64,000 nucleotides of DNA from Angiostrongylus vasorum. Taxonomy: Eukaryota > Nematoda > Chromadorea > Rhabditida > Metastrongylidae. The stretch is from NCBI GenBank assembly GCA_018806985.1, contig JADANN010000288.1, positions 62,001-126,000 of the forward strand, read 5' to 3'. Every line of letters begins with the position of its first letter. The first letter of the stretch is position 1. The translations under genes were made by a program, and so were the position numbers. Of this stretch, positions 11,580 to 22,745 are shown in pieces. The notes beneath the pieces are model-generated. The model saw nothing but the letters and a program-made list of their open reading frames with translations. It searched no databases and was not told where the DNA came from.

Positions 11580-12960
11580 TGAGGTCAATTGGATAAGGCA
11601 GAGATTTAATACCGACTTTTTTTGAATGAACATGAGCCTAGCGGAAAGTGTATGGTCTGCTTGTAACGGCTAATTAGCGTCGGTTACTAGCGGTTCGGTT
11701 TGTGTAGAATATTAGCCACGCGGGTCTTTTAGCTGTTGTGTTGATCTACCAGCCTCAAACTTGGGTAATTAAACATTTAATACACAAATATAACATTAAT
11801 AACATAATAGTAACGATGGAGAAGTAATGGTAGAGGAATGACGTCAGTTAAAGCTATGAGGTGCGAAGGCTAGTAGTGAAGTGAGGCTAACAACGAGATA
11901 ATGGCATTCGAATATTATAATACCATTAATAAGTAATTAACACAATTACATTAATAGTAATAATGAACAATTACCAAGAAGTAACCGTTGTTTAGCCGTG
12001 AGCGACGCCGCGTCGCGTCTATCCGCGACCAGCGCGGCGGCTGAGGGAGACAGTATGCTGGGGGGCCGAGAAAGGAGACTGTACGCTGAGACGGAGAGGG
12101 AGACAGTATGCTGAGGTGGAGAGGGTTACAGACGGGCCGTATTTTCGGCTGAGCTAAGATTTCAACATTATAACGATGAGGTGCATTTTAGTGGATCAAT
12201 GAGGACAGTAAGTGATGAGTCATCTACGGAACATAGTCAGGCGGCTGGTCGTCGATAACGCTATGTCAGCAACGTGAAGTTTGAGCATCTATGGGTGCCA
12301 CCATTGCCTAAGAGTCAAGGGCCAATATGATAATGGCTGGAAACTGATAAGCCTATAGCGGCTTAACAGAATACACAGCATAAGTTGGCCGCTCAGCGGC
12401 CTTGTACGCATGGCGTACATTGCGGGAGGAATGGTACATGCCACAGATGGCGTTGCAAACATAACGCATTTGGAAACACCCGCCACTACTGACATTGCAC
12501 CGTAAACAAACTAAGAAACTAGATACAATAATCTTCTGATTACTGAAGGATGAATGTGAATGGATAAGAATGAGTGAGTATGACTGTGAATGAATTGTGG
12601 TGATTGAGAGTGACAATGAATGATGTTGTGAGGAGCGGATTATCCGCGCTACCGATCGGGGGTGAGGTGAGTGATGGTATGTCTCCGTCGTCGAAGGCAC
12701 CTGGCTTATATTGGCTGCGAGAGCCGCGTGCGTATGCAACCGCGGACAATCTGGATCGTCGATCCTGGACTGGAGTAGACTGTACCTAACTGCCTGAAAT
12801 ATCAACGTCATTGGCTTCGTTGTTTCGCAAGGAATTAGTAAACTGTTCCACTGTTACTCCTCCTCCTTCGGATAAGCCATCGTTGGTGTGCTACTGGAGT
12901 CAAACCTGAATCGCTACTGTGCCTGAAACATTGAACATAATAGACCGAGTAGATTATAAA
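11580..12960. mobile_element. unclassified block, possibly LTR-like
   Basis: Composition changes here. It holds AT-rich ATTAATA-type tracts (11760-11990), a GC-rich CGACGCCGCGTCGCG segment (12004-12018), purine-rich repeats (12037-12125) and a TGAATG-rich tract (12545-12625). A 152-codon minus ORF (12353-12811) shows no recognised domain. The block is not similar to other parts of the window. A solo LTR is possible, but I could not define TG...CA ends or a target duplication. Confidence 0.25.
12037..12125 (+). repeat. short degenerate purine-rich tandem repeat
   Basis: About three imperfect units of roughly 25-35 bases share GGAGACAGTATGCTG or GGAGACTGTACGCTG followed by G/A-rich sequence. 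Confidence 0.6.
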
Positions 12961-13381
12961 AGTTACATTACGGTGTTTGATGTGCGACTGTGAGGCGGCC
13001 ATATATGGACATCAAATGTTATTGTATAGAAAGATAGAGAACTTTCCCAGAGAGAAGTTCTCTATACTGCTTTTGTCGGCGTCCAGCGATATCAGACAGT
13101 CAGATAATGCGATCAAGCTTCTATATCTCTCCCATCTGGATAAACCGTGGAATGTAACTTACACCCTTCATAAATACAAGTTTTGCCTGGTATATTGAAA
13201 GCAACGATCAAATGCGGTGCATTTGAAACAGCTGTTCGCATTAGTTGCCCACCCAAAAAAAAGTTTGGATAAAGGGATAAAGCAAGGTTCGATGACCACT
13301 GAAATTTAACTATACTCCTTGCATTTTTCTCAACGATGTGACTTGATTTTGAAGGTTGTTTTGCGGAAATAGTCACTTTTT

Positions 13382-13580
13382 TAGCCTACTTTTCTAGGTA
13401 GAAACCGGCTGGGAGAAACGCATATCAAGGGCCCTGGTGGTGCAGTGTGTAGTGCGCGAGCCACCGGGCAGGATAATCGTGGTTTTATCCATCCCTGGTC
13501 GAAGTTTTGCTAACATTTCAGCATCATTGTGGTTGTATTTCACATCGTGCGCTACCATAAAAAAACTATGGCAGACAGAT
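13382..13580 (+). repeat. family D element
   Basis: GGCTGGGAGAAACGCA, then GGTGGTGCAGTGTG (A-box-like), the degraded B-box GTGGTTTTATCC, AGTTTTGCTAACATTTCAGC and ATTGTGGTTG. It ends with the CAGACAGATAAC-type terminus. Confidence 0.65.
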
Positions 13581-13594
13581 AACAAATGATAGGT

Positions 13595-13840
13595 TAACAT
13601 TGTGATTTCGACTACAGCATCTGCTTAACTGGGTTCAATGCCGATTTGTGTTCCCCAGATCAATCCCGCTATCGGGTGTTTCCTAATGCCAGCGTTAGGT
13701 AGAAATCGGGCTGAGAGAAACGCAGAGCAAGGGCCTCTGTGGTGCGTTGTCTAGCACGCAAGCCAAGGGAAAGGGTAATCGTGGTTCGATCTGGCCTCGG
13801 CTCCAAACTTTGGGAATATATAAGCATCGTTTTGATATTA
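13595..13840 (+). repeat. family D element
   Basis: Longer 5' part (TGATTTCGACTACAGCATC, CCCCAGATCAATCCCGC), followed by the tRNA-like core with GTGGTTCGATCTGGCC. It lies head-to-tail behind the copy at 13382. Confidence 0.7.
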
Positions 13841-14029
13841 TTTTTTAGCTTTAAGCCGACATATTGAGCTTTGTTAAGTGGATTAGAAGTTATTAGAATC
13901 TGAAGACCATTGCCAACAAAACACATGCTCTTTTAATTTAACAAAATTCGTGGATCATCGAGTAGCAGTGAAGTCTTCATTTCCATTTCACATGCGAATT
14001 CATGGATTCATCTCTTATAAAGGAGGCGG

Positions 14030-14335
14030 ATGGCTCGTCAAGCAATGTAATGACATCTTTGGCTCGACCACGCTTCGAGCTAACCAATCGTCCCATCCTT
14101 CCGGAGTTGGCTAATTCTTACCAGGCCCGTGTGAAAAAAACATCCTGTAGTCTACGAACCTCGGTAGCTCCTTGTGCTTCGAACCTGGGTGCGTTTCATT
14201 ATGCTACATACATGAAGATAACTAAATCTTATAGTAGCCCAACCCATGGGAAAGATTCGAAGGACATTGTGGATCACACATACGAGAGAACGAACCAAAT
14301 AAAATAATTGCTAAGATCTGTAAAATATGTTATAT
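14030..14335 (+). repeat. diverged SINE-A copy
   Basis: Landmarks CCAATCGTCCCATCCTTCC, GAGTTGGCTAATTCTTACC and the 3' end AAATAAAATAATTGCTAAGAT match the SINE-A end at 4105-4125. The middle is strongly diverged. Confidence 0.45.
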
Positions 14336-15005
14336 TGGGTCATACAAGTAAGCACCTGGTTAGGAAATCCTGTATATTTATCACCGACAGAGAAATTATC
14401 CATATATCTGAAATTTTGCTTGGGCGTAAACAGGAATTTTTTTCATTGGTTGTCTCTCATCTTTAAATAACCTCATCTTTAATTGAATGGATGAAAGGAA
14501 ATGGAATAATCAGGACAGAAATGGTGGTACATAACTAAAAAAAGCTAAAATTAGTGTAGGTGTATAAAAATAAACACAAGGATTTCCATCAGATTCCAAT
14601 TTTCTAAGAGTTGGAGGGATTTGAAATGCACAAGTGTCCAGCTGCGGCTTGACGGATGACATTTGCTTTTCTCACCACTACGGCAACGTCATCACCATGG
14701 GACTTTCTCGGCTTTTGAGAACAATAGTGAAAAAGCTGTTTTCTACGTCAACTCATCTGAGATCCTGAAGTCCCGATATTTGAGTCCATAGGGAAAATAA
14801 TAGCCTGAGCGAGAGCGAAAATACGCTAACACCAATCGGTTAGAAATGCTTTGCAAGACAAGAGAGACAATGGAAAAAGGAGTTTGAGCATGGGAATACT
14901 GAAAGAAGAATTACCCAGGAAAGTATGTTTAAAGCTATAAAGGATTGTATGAAAAACCGTTCCATGCTCACATACGGCGTTCCCTGGATCGATTTTCTAT
15001 TAACC
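14336..15005. other. stretch without recognised features
   Basis: No family or exon recognised before the PLE-derived inverted repeat that follows. Confidence 0.45.
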
Positions 15006-15107
15006 TCGGCATTGGAATATGAATGCGTCGTTTTCTTGTTCAGCAATCGCGAGGTTGTTATACAGCATACATTTACTTCCATAGAAAACACAATACAATA
15101 CAATGGT

Positions 15108-15143
15108 AGCCGACGCTTCGGCAGTATCACCTTCTTCAGAGCC
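15108..15143 (-). ncRNA. hammerhead-ribozyme-like motif, left arm
   Basis: Minus strand: GGCT, then CTGAAGA, a short stem II, GAAG (core GAAA with one change), CGTC and GGCT. The altered core suggests decay. Confidence 0.45.
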
Positions 15144-15410
15144 TGGAAGGGTATACTCATATACAATTTACTAGGCCACAGCGAACTGGCCTCGTATGTT
15201 CGCGTCAATTTCTGATGTAGGGTGGTGCAGTCATCAACCATATGCGACTATAATCAGCTGTCCTAATCTTCCTCATTGGAAGTAACGAAAAAAAGCGGTG
15301 AACTTTCCGAGAAGCTGTTGATCATGTAATTGCCATAGAGTTTTTCGTCTTTTTTATAAGTGTTATTGAAGCGTTAAGCCTAGTAAATTGTATGTCAGTA
15401 TACCCTTCCA

Positions 15411-15446
15411 GGCTCTGAAGAAGGCGATACTGCCGAAACGTCAGCT
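15411..15446 (+). ncRNA. hammerhead-ribozyme-like motif, right arm (best copy)
   Basis: GGCT (15411-15414) can pair with AGCT (15443-15446) as stem I. CTGAAGA matches the core CUGANGA. One extra A follows, then GGC-GATACT-GCC forms stem II, then GAAA. Next comes CGTC, whose C would be the cleavage site. Stem III is only the self-complementary ACGT, as in the very short stem III of retroelement hammerheads thought to act as dimers. The pairing is read from the sequence; activity is inference. Confidence 0.6.
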
Positions 15447-15564
15447 ACTGTTGTATTGTATTGTGTTTTTCTATGGAAGTAAATGTATGCTGTATAACAA
15501 CTTCGCGATTGCTGAACAAGAAAACGACGCATTTGTACGGCGTATTTCTGCAAATTTTCTACAA

Positions 15565-17495
15565 TCCTTGTCAATTTCCATTTAAGTGCAGAAGTAGTTG
15601 TCTTGTTCTATAGAATCTTGAGATCTTGAGTGATCACGGTCGCCTTGCAACTAGCATTTTGTCAAGCTGACAGCTTCGTTTTGATTTCCAAATAGCAGTT
15701 CGGCGTTTCGAAAATATGACTCCGTTTGCAGAATCGTAGAGTTGATAAATGTCTGCTTGGCTTATACACTGACTTGTGAGCTCTCCTGAAGTTTTACATC
15801 AATGTTTCCAACCTTCCAGAAAAGTCTGCTATCAACCTGTACCTTTGCAAGAATAGAGACTTGGGAATGCCCAGAGTATGAAATCGTACTAACAAAACAC
15901 CATGTGTAGCAGCGCACTTATAACCACTACGTTGCATGCACCAACTTTACACGAAATTACAGCTACCACTAGTTTTTATTCAGTTTTTTGTGGTACACTA
16001 TAGGAGCCGCTGAATTTGCGAACGTTTGAAATATCCCATTCGTATTTGGTTAATATGTACGAAAAATCGAACAGCGCTATGGCGCACGATTCAAAAAACT
16101 GTCACCCAAAAACTAACTGAGCCGAGAGAGGCTTTTGCTTCGTGGACTTTTTTTCACTTTACCTATCTCTTACATAGTTTTATTTCATTACAAAGCTGAA
16201 AATTTTCTTATTTTCCTTTTATCGAAGGAAACTCGTAATCGGTTCTGTAGCAGTTCTTCCTCTTGATTAATACCCAGCTGGTTTCTGAAGACGGGAAATC
16301 TTTTCAGCTCTGGCAATCCTGTCTAGGAAATTGCCATATATCCACGTTTAATAACCTATTATTATTTAACAACAGTGAAGTTATTCTTGACCAACTCGTA
16401 AAACTCGTAAAGGATTCTTGATCAAAGCGAAAACCACCAAGCACGATTCTTCGGCGTCACATTTGATCCAGTTCTATATATCAAAGGAATTTTTTCGTCT
16501 GCTTCGAATACATTGCTGACCAAACCACGTGAACACTATGTAGGTGGTCGTCTCAATCCCGAAAAAAAGTGAACGGCTAAAGAAGAATAGAGAAATATTT
16601 GTAAAGGTGTATATCACATTATTAGTAGCTTCGAAGAGGTTCTCGTTAAGGTTACAAACTTTGGCTGAGTTCGGCACCCATGAAGAACACTAAAACTTAT
16701 TGATGAGTGTCGAGTTCGATAAAAAACCAGGTTAGGAATTGCTTAGTGGGAAACTGTGAACTACAAAGCAGTCTGACAAAAGCTGAAGTAACTCATCTCC
16801 AATCCCAACCATGAACTTAGCACTCATCCCTTCATTTTTATGATAACACTACCATTAAAGCAAATAATACATAAAAAAGGAAACATGGAGGCTTAAACCT
16901 TGTCATAAGAAGAGTTGAAAATAGATGAAGAGTGGTAGGATGTAATGGGAAGCGACAGGATGGAAGCCCACATCTTCACAATACCATACTTATTGAGCAG
17001 CAGACAAGTCGTTAGCAGTCGATACCATCCAGCTCCATTCACAGCTGGAAACGATTCATGAAACATGTGAAGATAACGACAGGCGTCACAACGCTCTTAA
17101 TGGAGACTAACATCATCAACAATGAATGTGACGGAATGGGGACGAGCGGAAAAAAAGTGCACAGGAAATAGAACGACACGCGAACAAGGACAATTCAAGC
17201 ATTCGCGCAAGTGGAATAGGTTATAAGTTTATGAATGCTCGTAAGCAATGAATGCTTTCCTCTTTCCTCTTGTTTTGGACCATTTGCATAACAGTTATAT
17301 TTCTTTATTTGCCAATAGGTGGTTGGGCAACCCAGAGTCGCTTTTCAGTGAGCACTACACACCTACGAACCCGAAAAATTCCACTTTCTTTTCCGAAACT
17401 ACTAAGAAATAGTTGTTTTGTCACTGGTTCCTCTGCCACCACTGATCAACTAATAATTCAAGCTAATGTTTGCATTTTTTATTCACTGCTTTCTT
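15565..17495. other. long stretch without recognised features
   Basis: No family, strong splice pair or convincing ORF recognised. Isolated short ORFs (for example minus 16474-16677) have no support. Confidence 0.4.
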
Positions 17496-17607
17496 GGTGA
17501 GCAAACACGAGGTTGTTATTGCAGCACTTATCCATTCACAATAACCGATGTCTCGAAGATTTCGTCTTCTTCAGAGCCTGAAAGGGTCAAACTGACACGC
17601 AATCTAC

Positions 17608-17668
17608 TTTGCCAAACACGTTCATAAGCCAAAAGATAAATTCCAAACACGTTCATAACCCAACAGAT
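17608..17668 (+). repeat. two-unit direct repeat
   Basis: Two adjacent units of about 30 bases begin CCAAACACGTTCATAA and end AGATAAA. Confidence 0.8.
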
Positions 17669-18039
17669 AAACGTTAGTGCATAAATTTTCAATCCCATGA
17701 TAAACAGCTTCTCTTAAACACTCACCCCTTTTGTTCTTTGTGAGTCTTCCAGTTATTTAGTGGGGACCAGCAGCACAGAGTCTTCTGTAGGCGAGGAATG
17801 TGCCTGGCTCAGAACAAGAAATCAGTCTGAGATATGGCGCATGGTCACGTGTGATTCCACAGGCACCACTTCGCGATTCATTTTTGGATTTTTTGGAATT
17901 CATCCAGTTATGGATACACTATCATGCGTCAGGCTAAATTCTTGACGTGAGCCACTCACATTCCTCACCCATGTAGTACTCTGTACATTTGGCTTCCGCC
18001 GAACAACTTGAAGTCCTCCAAAAGAACAAAACGGTGAGT

Positions 18040-18434
18040 TTTGACTTATTATTTACTGCCTACTCTTTTTAGCGGCAGGTCATGCGTTGCGAAATATAAC
18101 TTTAATGATGCTGAGATATTTGCAAAACTCTGGACCGCAGGTGCCTATGGTGGGGAACGAACGCGTTATTGTCCTTTCCGGGGAGTAGCGCGCTCACCAC
18201 CACACCATGCAGGTCCTTCGTTTCGCCTGTCTCTCAGCTAGTTCTATTGATCTTTTGCCATCAGCAATCACCCGTGAGCGGGATCAATAGAGCTAGCTGA
18301 GAGACAGGCGAAAGCGAAGGACCCGCATGGTGTGGTGGTGAGCGCGCTACTCCCCGGAAAGGACAATAGCACGTTCGTTCCCCACCATGGGCACCTGCGG
18401 TCCAGAGTTTTGCAAATATCTCAGCATCATTAAA
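18040..18434. mobile_element. family D palindromic element, well preserved
   Basis: Near-perfect arms: GAACGAACGCGTTATTGTCC and CACCACACCATGCAGGTCC on the left, with their complements on the right. The centre is near 18240-18290 (GTTCTATTGATC ... GATCAATAGAGC). The ends carry the ACTGCCTAC motif on the left and TCAGCATCATT on the right. It is more symmetrical than the 7010 copy, so probably younger. Confidence 0.8.
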
Positions 18435-18562
18435 AAACAGTGAGTGTTTAAAAGAAGCTGATTATTATTATTATGCAAATGAAAATTTACGCATTAAGTT
18501 TCATCCTTTGAGGTCATGAAAGTATTTGGCTGAGTGGACTGCATATAAATTTGACCTTTCCA

Positions 18563-18598
18563 TGCTCTGAAGAGGGCAAAATCGCCCAAACGTTAGCT
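18563..18598 (+). ncRNA. hammerhead-like motif, degraded core
   Basis: TGCT, CTGAAGA, then a 4-bp stem II (GGGC/GCCC) without the extra A seen elsewhere, but CAAA instead of GAAA; CGTT and AGCT follow. Confidence 0.4.
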
Positions 18599-18811
18599 AT
18601 TGTGAATGAGTAAATGCTATAATAACAAATTCGTGTTTACTCACCAGGAAACTCGTAAATTATTGATCAATGCCATGCTTAAAAGAAAGTCGGTTATGGA
18701 GTTCGCTACATGATTGCATTATGTCGTTGTGAGGCCAAATCATCGCCTTTCGATGAGCAAAAAGTGCCTAAGAATTCCACCATTTCTTTTGTTTGTCCAA
18801 ATTACTGACCA

Positions 18812-19185
18812 AGGGAGGATAGCACAGTGGTAAAAAATGACGACCATTACGAGCACGGGGTTGGTTGTCCTGCTCCGTGATCACCAAGCCTATCAACCCT
18901 CCGGTGTCGAGAAATTGGTACTGGCCTTGTTCAGGAAGAAGTTTCTCTCTTCAGTCCATTTGCGAACGCTCTAGCCCAGCTACCTCAAGACTCCAGTGAG
19001 AATTGATTTGACCAGCATTCTACGACACTCAAAATGAAAAAAATCCTCAAGCAGCAGCCGAAACCACACGTAAAAGTTGAAAGCGCTTAGTGGATGATGG
19101 ATGCGAGGAAACCAATTGGATGTAGAAGTCCTGAGGTCCGCACAGTAAATGGGAAGATGGATCGTACAAAAAAATTTACTTATAA
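18812..19185 (+). mobile_element. SINE-A, near full length
   Basis: A-box-like ATAGCACAGTGG (18824-18835) and a degraded B box near GGGTTGGTTGTCC. Then come CCTCCGGTGTCGAGAAATTGG, GACTCCAGTGAGAATTG, the TGGATGATGGATGCGAGG tail and an A-run. Confidence 0.8.
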
Positions 19186-19526
19186 AAGAAATAAATTGCT
19201 CGCGAACACGAGCTTCCCCTTGAAACGGATAGCTCCTTCATAATGTTATGCCGACGGTCCTTAATACTATGGACCACACCTGGTGCCAAATCTTTGCCTA
19301 TCTGTCTCATATTCTCATTCAGCTTAAAGGTGTCCCAATCAGCATACAAATAAACGAAATCGAAAGAAACAACTAGCATCATATGAAAGGGTTGACGAAA
19401 TCGCAGCAAAGTTCGCAAAAATTTAGAAATCAATCGAGCGATGCAAAATATTCGGCAATATAAGATGAAACACATAATATTTGTTCCCAAAAAAGAGCTT
19501 TGTGAATAATACAATAAAAAATTGGG

Positions 19527-19805
19527 GCGCGTGTGGCACAGTGGTTGGAAGCGCCTTGCAATACACATGAGATCGATCCCCGCGCCCACGGTCCACCAGG
19601 CCTTCCATCACTCCGGAGTCGGCAATTTGGTACCAGACCTGTCTGGGCGGATAGCAGCATTGGTTCGACACATCGCTAGGCCACCGCAAGTCATTGTAAA
19701 GGCCAGATATGCATTCAATCACCTCCAAACGATGCTTAATGAAGTCGAATGCATGGCGCACCCGTTAGGGATTGATCAACACCGGGAGCTTTGTCCTTTT
19801 ATTTA
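19527..19805 (+). mobile_element. SINE-B, near full length
   Basis: The head GCGCGTGTGGCACAGTGG is A-box-like and GAGATCGATCCCCGC is B-box-like. The body follows with CGGCAATTTGGTACCAGAC, CATCGCTAGGCCACCGC and ATTGTAAAGGCCAGATATGC, and the 3' end is GAGCTTTGTCCTTTTAT. ORFs on both strands here are shadows of the SINE. Confidence 0.8.
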
Positions 19806-19899
19806 CAATTTAAAAAGTTAAAGCCAAGGATATTCTCCGTCCGAATCAAAATCTATGTGACTGATGTGTTTAAACGAAGCTGTTTATTATGACAATGGA

Positions 19900-20060
19900 A
19901 ATTTATGTGTCTGCTGAGGTTATGAAAGTGTTCAGCTGCGTGGATTCCGTCTCAACTTGACATTTGAAGGCTTTGAAGAGAGCAAAAGTGTAGAAGCGTA
20001 AGCTGTTCTATATAAATAAATGCCGTAACACTAATGTCGTGTTTGCTCATTAAGGAAAGC
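19900..20060 (+). repeat. PLE-derived arm, degraded
   Basis: GGCTTTGAAGAGAGCAAAAG followed by GCGTAAGCTGTTC and TAATGTCGTGTTTGCTCATT is a decayed plus-oriented arm; the ribozyme core is destroyed. Confidence 0.5.
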
Positions 20061-20261
20061 AGTGAAAAAACTGTGTTTTTATCCGTGCTTACATATGCTC
20101 CACGTATAAACCGTAGTGAGACGTCGCACTAAACATTCTACTCCATTGTACTTGGAACTTTTAAATTAGTTAATAACGCAAAAAATAACTCGTTGTAATG
20201 CAAGAAGCATAAAAAAGGGAATGAGAGGTATCGATGAGGTATGAAAAAAGATAGAGCTCTC

Positions 20262-20515
20262 GGCGTACATCAGTCCCTGAGTGATGCGCCATGCATTAGC
20301 ATCGTTTCGAGGTGACTGAATGCATATCTGACCTTTACAATGACTGGAGGTGGCCTACCGATGTATCGAGCCGGTGTGCTGCTATTCTCCCAAACAAGTC
20401 TGGTAACAGTTTGTCGACCCCGAAGGGATGGATGGCTTGGTGAGTCTGGGTCGCGGGAGTCGATTCCACGTGTGTGTTGCAGGGCGCCTCCGACCACTGC
20501 ACCACACGCGCCCAA
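20262..20515 (-). mobile_element. SINE-B
   Basis: Minus-oriented: GAGCTCTCGGCGTACATCAG at the 3' end through CCACTGCACCACACGCGCCC at the head. AAAGATA occurs at both outer edges and may be a short target duplication. Confidence 0.8.
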
Positions 20516-20879
20516 AGATAAGATATAGAGGATACAATAATTATGCGGTAAGAGATGTAAAGAGGACGTTAAGAAGCCAGGGATGGGAATGGGAAAAGTT
20601 GAAAGGTCAAGAGACAGAAAAGGAGAGTAAAAGCAGAAAGAAAGAAGTGATGTTTATAAGAGATAAGACACGGCAAGCCAGAAAACCATTAAATTTCGCA
20701 TTACGAAACCAGGATATATGGCAAGGCGTTGAACCAACCCATCGACCTTCTGGAGGTTGTTGTCCTCGAGAAATACGTGTTCTACTGTCTTCCCAATCCA
20801 CACCACCATTAAAAAGACTGATAAAAACGAAAATAGAACGTTTTTACTAATCTTCTTATTTCAAAAGACCCATCGTTGG

Positions 20880-21230
20880 TCGCAGCACTCCCTGCATTGA
20901 ATTCTTTTCCTTGCATCCAGCATTCGCCAAGGTTTTCCGAGCGTTTCGCATGTGACTTCGGCTGCTGCTTGAGAACAACTGTCGTCTTCTTCCTGAGTGT
21001 CGTTGAATAGTGATCATGTCGACTCTGCCTAGACTCCTGGGGTAGCTGCGCTAGGGCATTCCCACTTCAACTGAATGGAGTGAAAAGTTCCCGGGTAAGT
21101 CTCGTACAAATTTCCCTACTCTGAATGTATGAGATGCATGGTGAGCACAGAGCAGAATCGCACTAACACCATGCTTGTGATGACCGACATCAATACCACT
21201 GTGCCATCCGCCCCATAGAAGTCGAAAACT
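20880..21230 (-). mobile_element. SINE-A
   Basis: Minus-oriented: TTGCATCCAGCATTCGCC tail, TTCGGCTGCTGCTTGAG, CTAGACTCCTGGGGTAGC, the TGATGACCGACATCAATACC head and the A-box complement CCACTGTGCCATCC. Confidence 0.7.
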
Positions 21231-21234
21231 ACAG

Positions 21235-22500
21235 AAAATCTCATAATTGCATTTTACAGTTAAAATGATGTTTCTAGTAGAATGGTTAGAGGTGCCCAAC
21301 AACGTAGTTTTGCGTTCCATCCTGTGCCCTACCCTAACCTCACCCTCATTCCTCTGGAGGGTACCTGTTTGCCACCAGACTTTCCTAGAAAATGTTAAAA
21401 AAGCTGATTTGATAGATCAGTAGCCCGCCCTCCAAGTCACAACGTTCCAAATGTCCATTCAATCAACTTTACTTTGCCACGAATGGAGTTGAGTGCATAG
21501 TGGCTACCTGGGCGCGTAATCGACTCCGGGCACTTAATCGTCTCTCATCTTTTAGTTAAAGCTTGATGTGAGAAACGTGATAGTCACGTCAAAAAACACG
21601 GAATTTGGCCAAGCTGCCTATCTATTTTAGTAAATACTCCTGTGATAACTTATTGAAGAAACCAAACCATGCTAAGTACTAGTCGGTTAACATAGAAAAA
21701 AGCGAAACTATGCCATGTACTAGCCGGTGAACCTATTCTTTTGTTTATGGTTAACAACTTGCTCAACCGTGATTTCGTCCATGGGGATCAATCATAGCAT
21801 TACATAAACGATAATCATAGGGATAAACCAACGGTTGATAAACTATTTGGACACTTCTTATAGTTAAGAACGCCGAACATCCACTTATCTAAAGAAGAAA
21901 ACAAACGGTTCTGATGAGAATTCGGGCAGGTAAGGCTGAAATCTCTGGCGGTGAAAAAACATGTGTTGCCTGTATTGCGTTTGTCAAACTGTAAACGTGC
22001 AGAGATCTCGTCAGTTGTTTTGGTGGAAAATTCTTTTTTATGCCCAGGATAACCGACTGTGCGAGTTTTTGTAATTCTTTCATTCGATTCTCTTACTTGT
22101 CATTCAGGAGGTCTTCGAACTTTTGAATGTGGATTCAGCTGCCACCTTAAGAATTTATCTTCTTCACAAATGTGGTTCAATCGATTTCATTCTCTCTGCT
22201 GTTTTTTGTACTTCTGAGATAACTCTTCTATTTTTTTCTTCCATTTCTTGACCATGTACAGTCGACGGCCTTTTCTTCAGGTCTTTACCAGAGCAGTCGC
22301 TGATCTTTGTCGACAGGGTCTTTTACAGATCATTTCAGCGATCATTTCCGCACCCATGGAATGAACACCTTGCTTGGCATCGGGTTAAGCTTAAACCGGC
22401 AACTGAACGTGTATTGCACTGTGTCTCTTACCACTACGTTTTTACTTCCATATATGTTATACTCACAATACTCACGACTTAAACCCAATCTGCTGTTTTT
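21235..22500. other. stretch without recognised families
   Basis: An imperfect direct repeat of about 30 bases (AAGTACTAGTCGGTTAACAT and TGTACTAGCCGGTGAACC) lies at 21670-21740. An open segment after ACTTGTCATTCAG (22108) reads VFELLNVDSAATLRIYLLHK but has no partner exon. Confidence 0.35.
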
Positions 22501-22504
22501 CTTC

Positions 22505-22745
22505 AATAAGCGGACACGAGGTTGGTATTATAGGATTTATTAGGATCTTCTTTGTGTGTTAAATCTTATCTGCTAAGGTTATGAAAGTATTTAGCTGAGT
22601 AGATTTCATATCAATTTGACCTTTCCAGGCTCTGAAGAAGGCGAAACCGAAGAAATGTCAGCTATTGTATGCTAATAATTTCTATTATACCAACCTCGTG
22701 TCTGCTTATTGAAACAGTCAATGCCGAGGTTAGAGAAAGTCGGTT
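22505..22745. mobile_element. PLE-derived element with terminal inverted repeats
   Basis: The left end CAATAAGCGGACACGAGG continues into GTTGGTATTATAG. It is mirrored at 22682-22710 (CTATTATACCAACC, then TCGTGTCTGCTTATTG), about 40 bp with few mismatches. It is followed by the family flank AATGCCGAGGTTAGAGAAAG. Confidence 0.7.
22628..22663 (+). ncRNA. hammerhead-like motif
   Basis: GGCT, CTGAAGA, a weakened stem II, GAAA, TGTC, AGCT. The core residues are intact, but stem II has lost pairing. Confidence 0.5.

Larger units (their letters stand above)
15010..15560. mobile_element. PLE-derived inverted-repeat element
   Basis: Two arms of about 170 bp face each other. The left (15020-15180) reads TTGTTCAGCAATCGCGAGG, ..., TTCAGAGCCTGGAAGGG. 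The right (15370-15545) reads the reverse complement, ending GCGATTGCTGAACAAGAAAA. Each arm carries the hammerhead-like core. A conserved GATTTTCTATTAACCTCGGC block flanks the left arm. The same arms flank the GIY-YIG remnant at 31.2-32.1 kb, which ties the family to Penelope-like elements. Penelope terminal repeats are known to occur in direct or inverted orientation. Confidence 0.7.
17500..18665. mobile_element. composite: PLE-derived arms around a family D palindrome
   Basis: The left arm at 17505-17600 (GAGCAAACACGAGGTTGTTA ... TTCAGAGCCTGAAAGGGTC) is the inverse of the right arm at 18541-18660 (GACCTTTCCATGCTCTGAAG ... TCGTGTTTACTCACC). About 940 bp lie between them, including a family D palindrome. 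Confidence 0.6.

Noticed and set aside
14840..15241. 133-codon minus ORF and its plus-strand counterpart
   Set aside because: Both cover the left arm of a PLE-derived inverted repeat and contain no recognisable motif.
19522..19821. ORFs of 76-137 codons on both strands over 19176-19821
   Set aside because: Translations of SINE-B. The same peptide pieces (such as HHTRPN) recur at every SINE-B copy.
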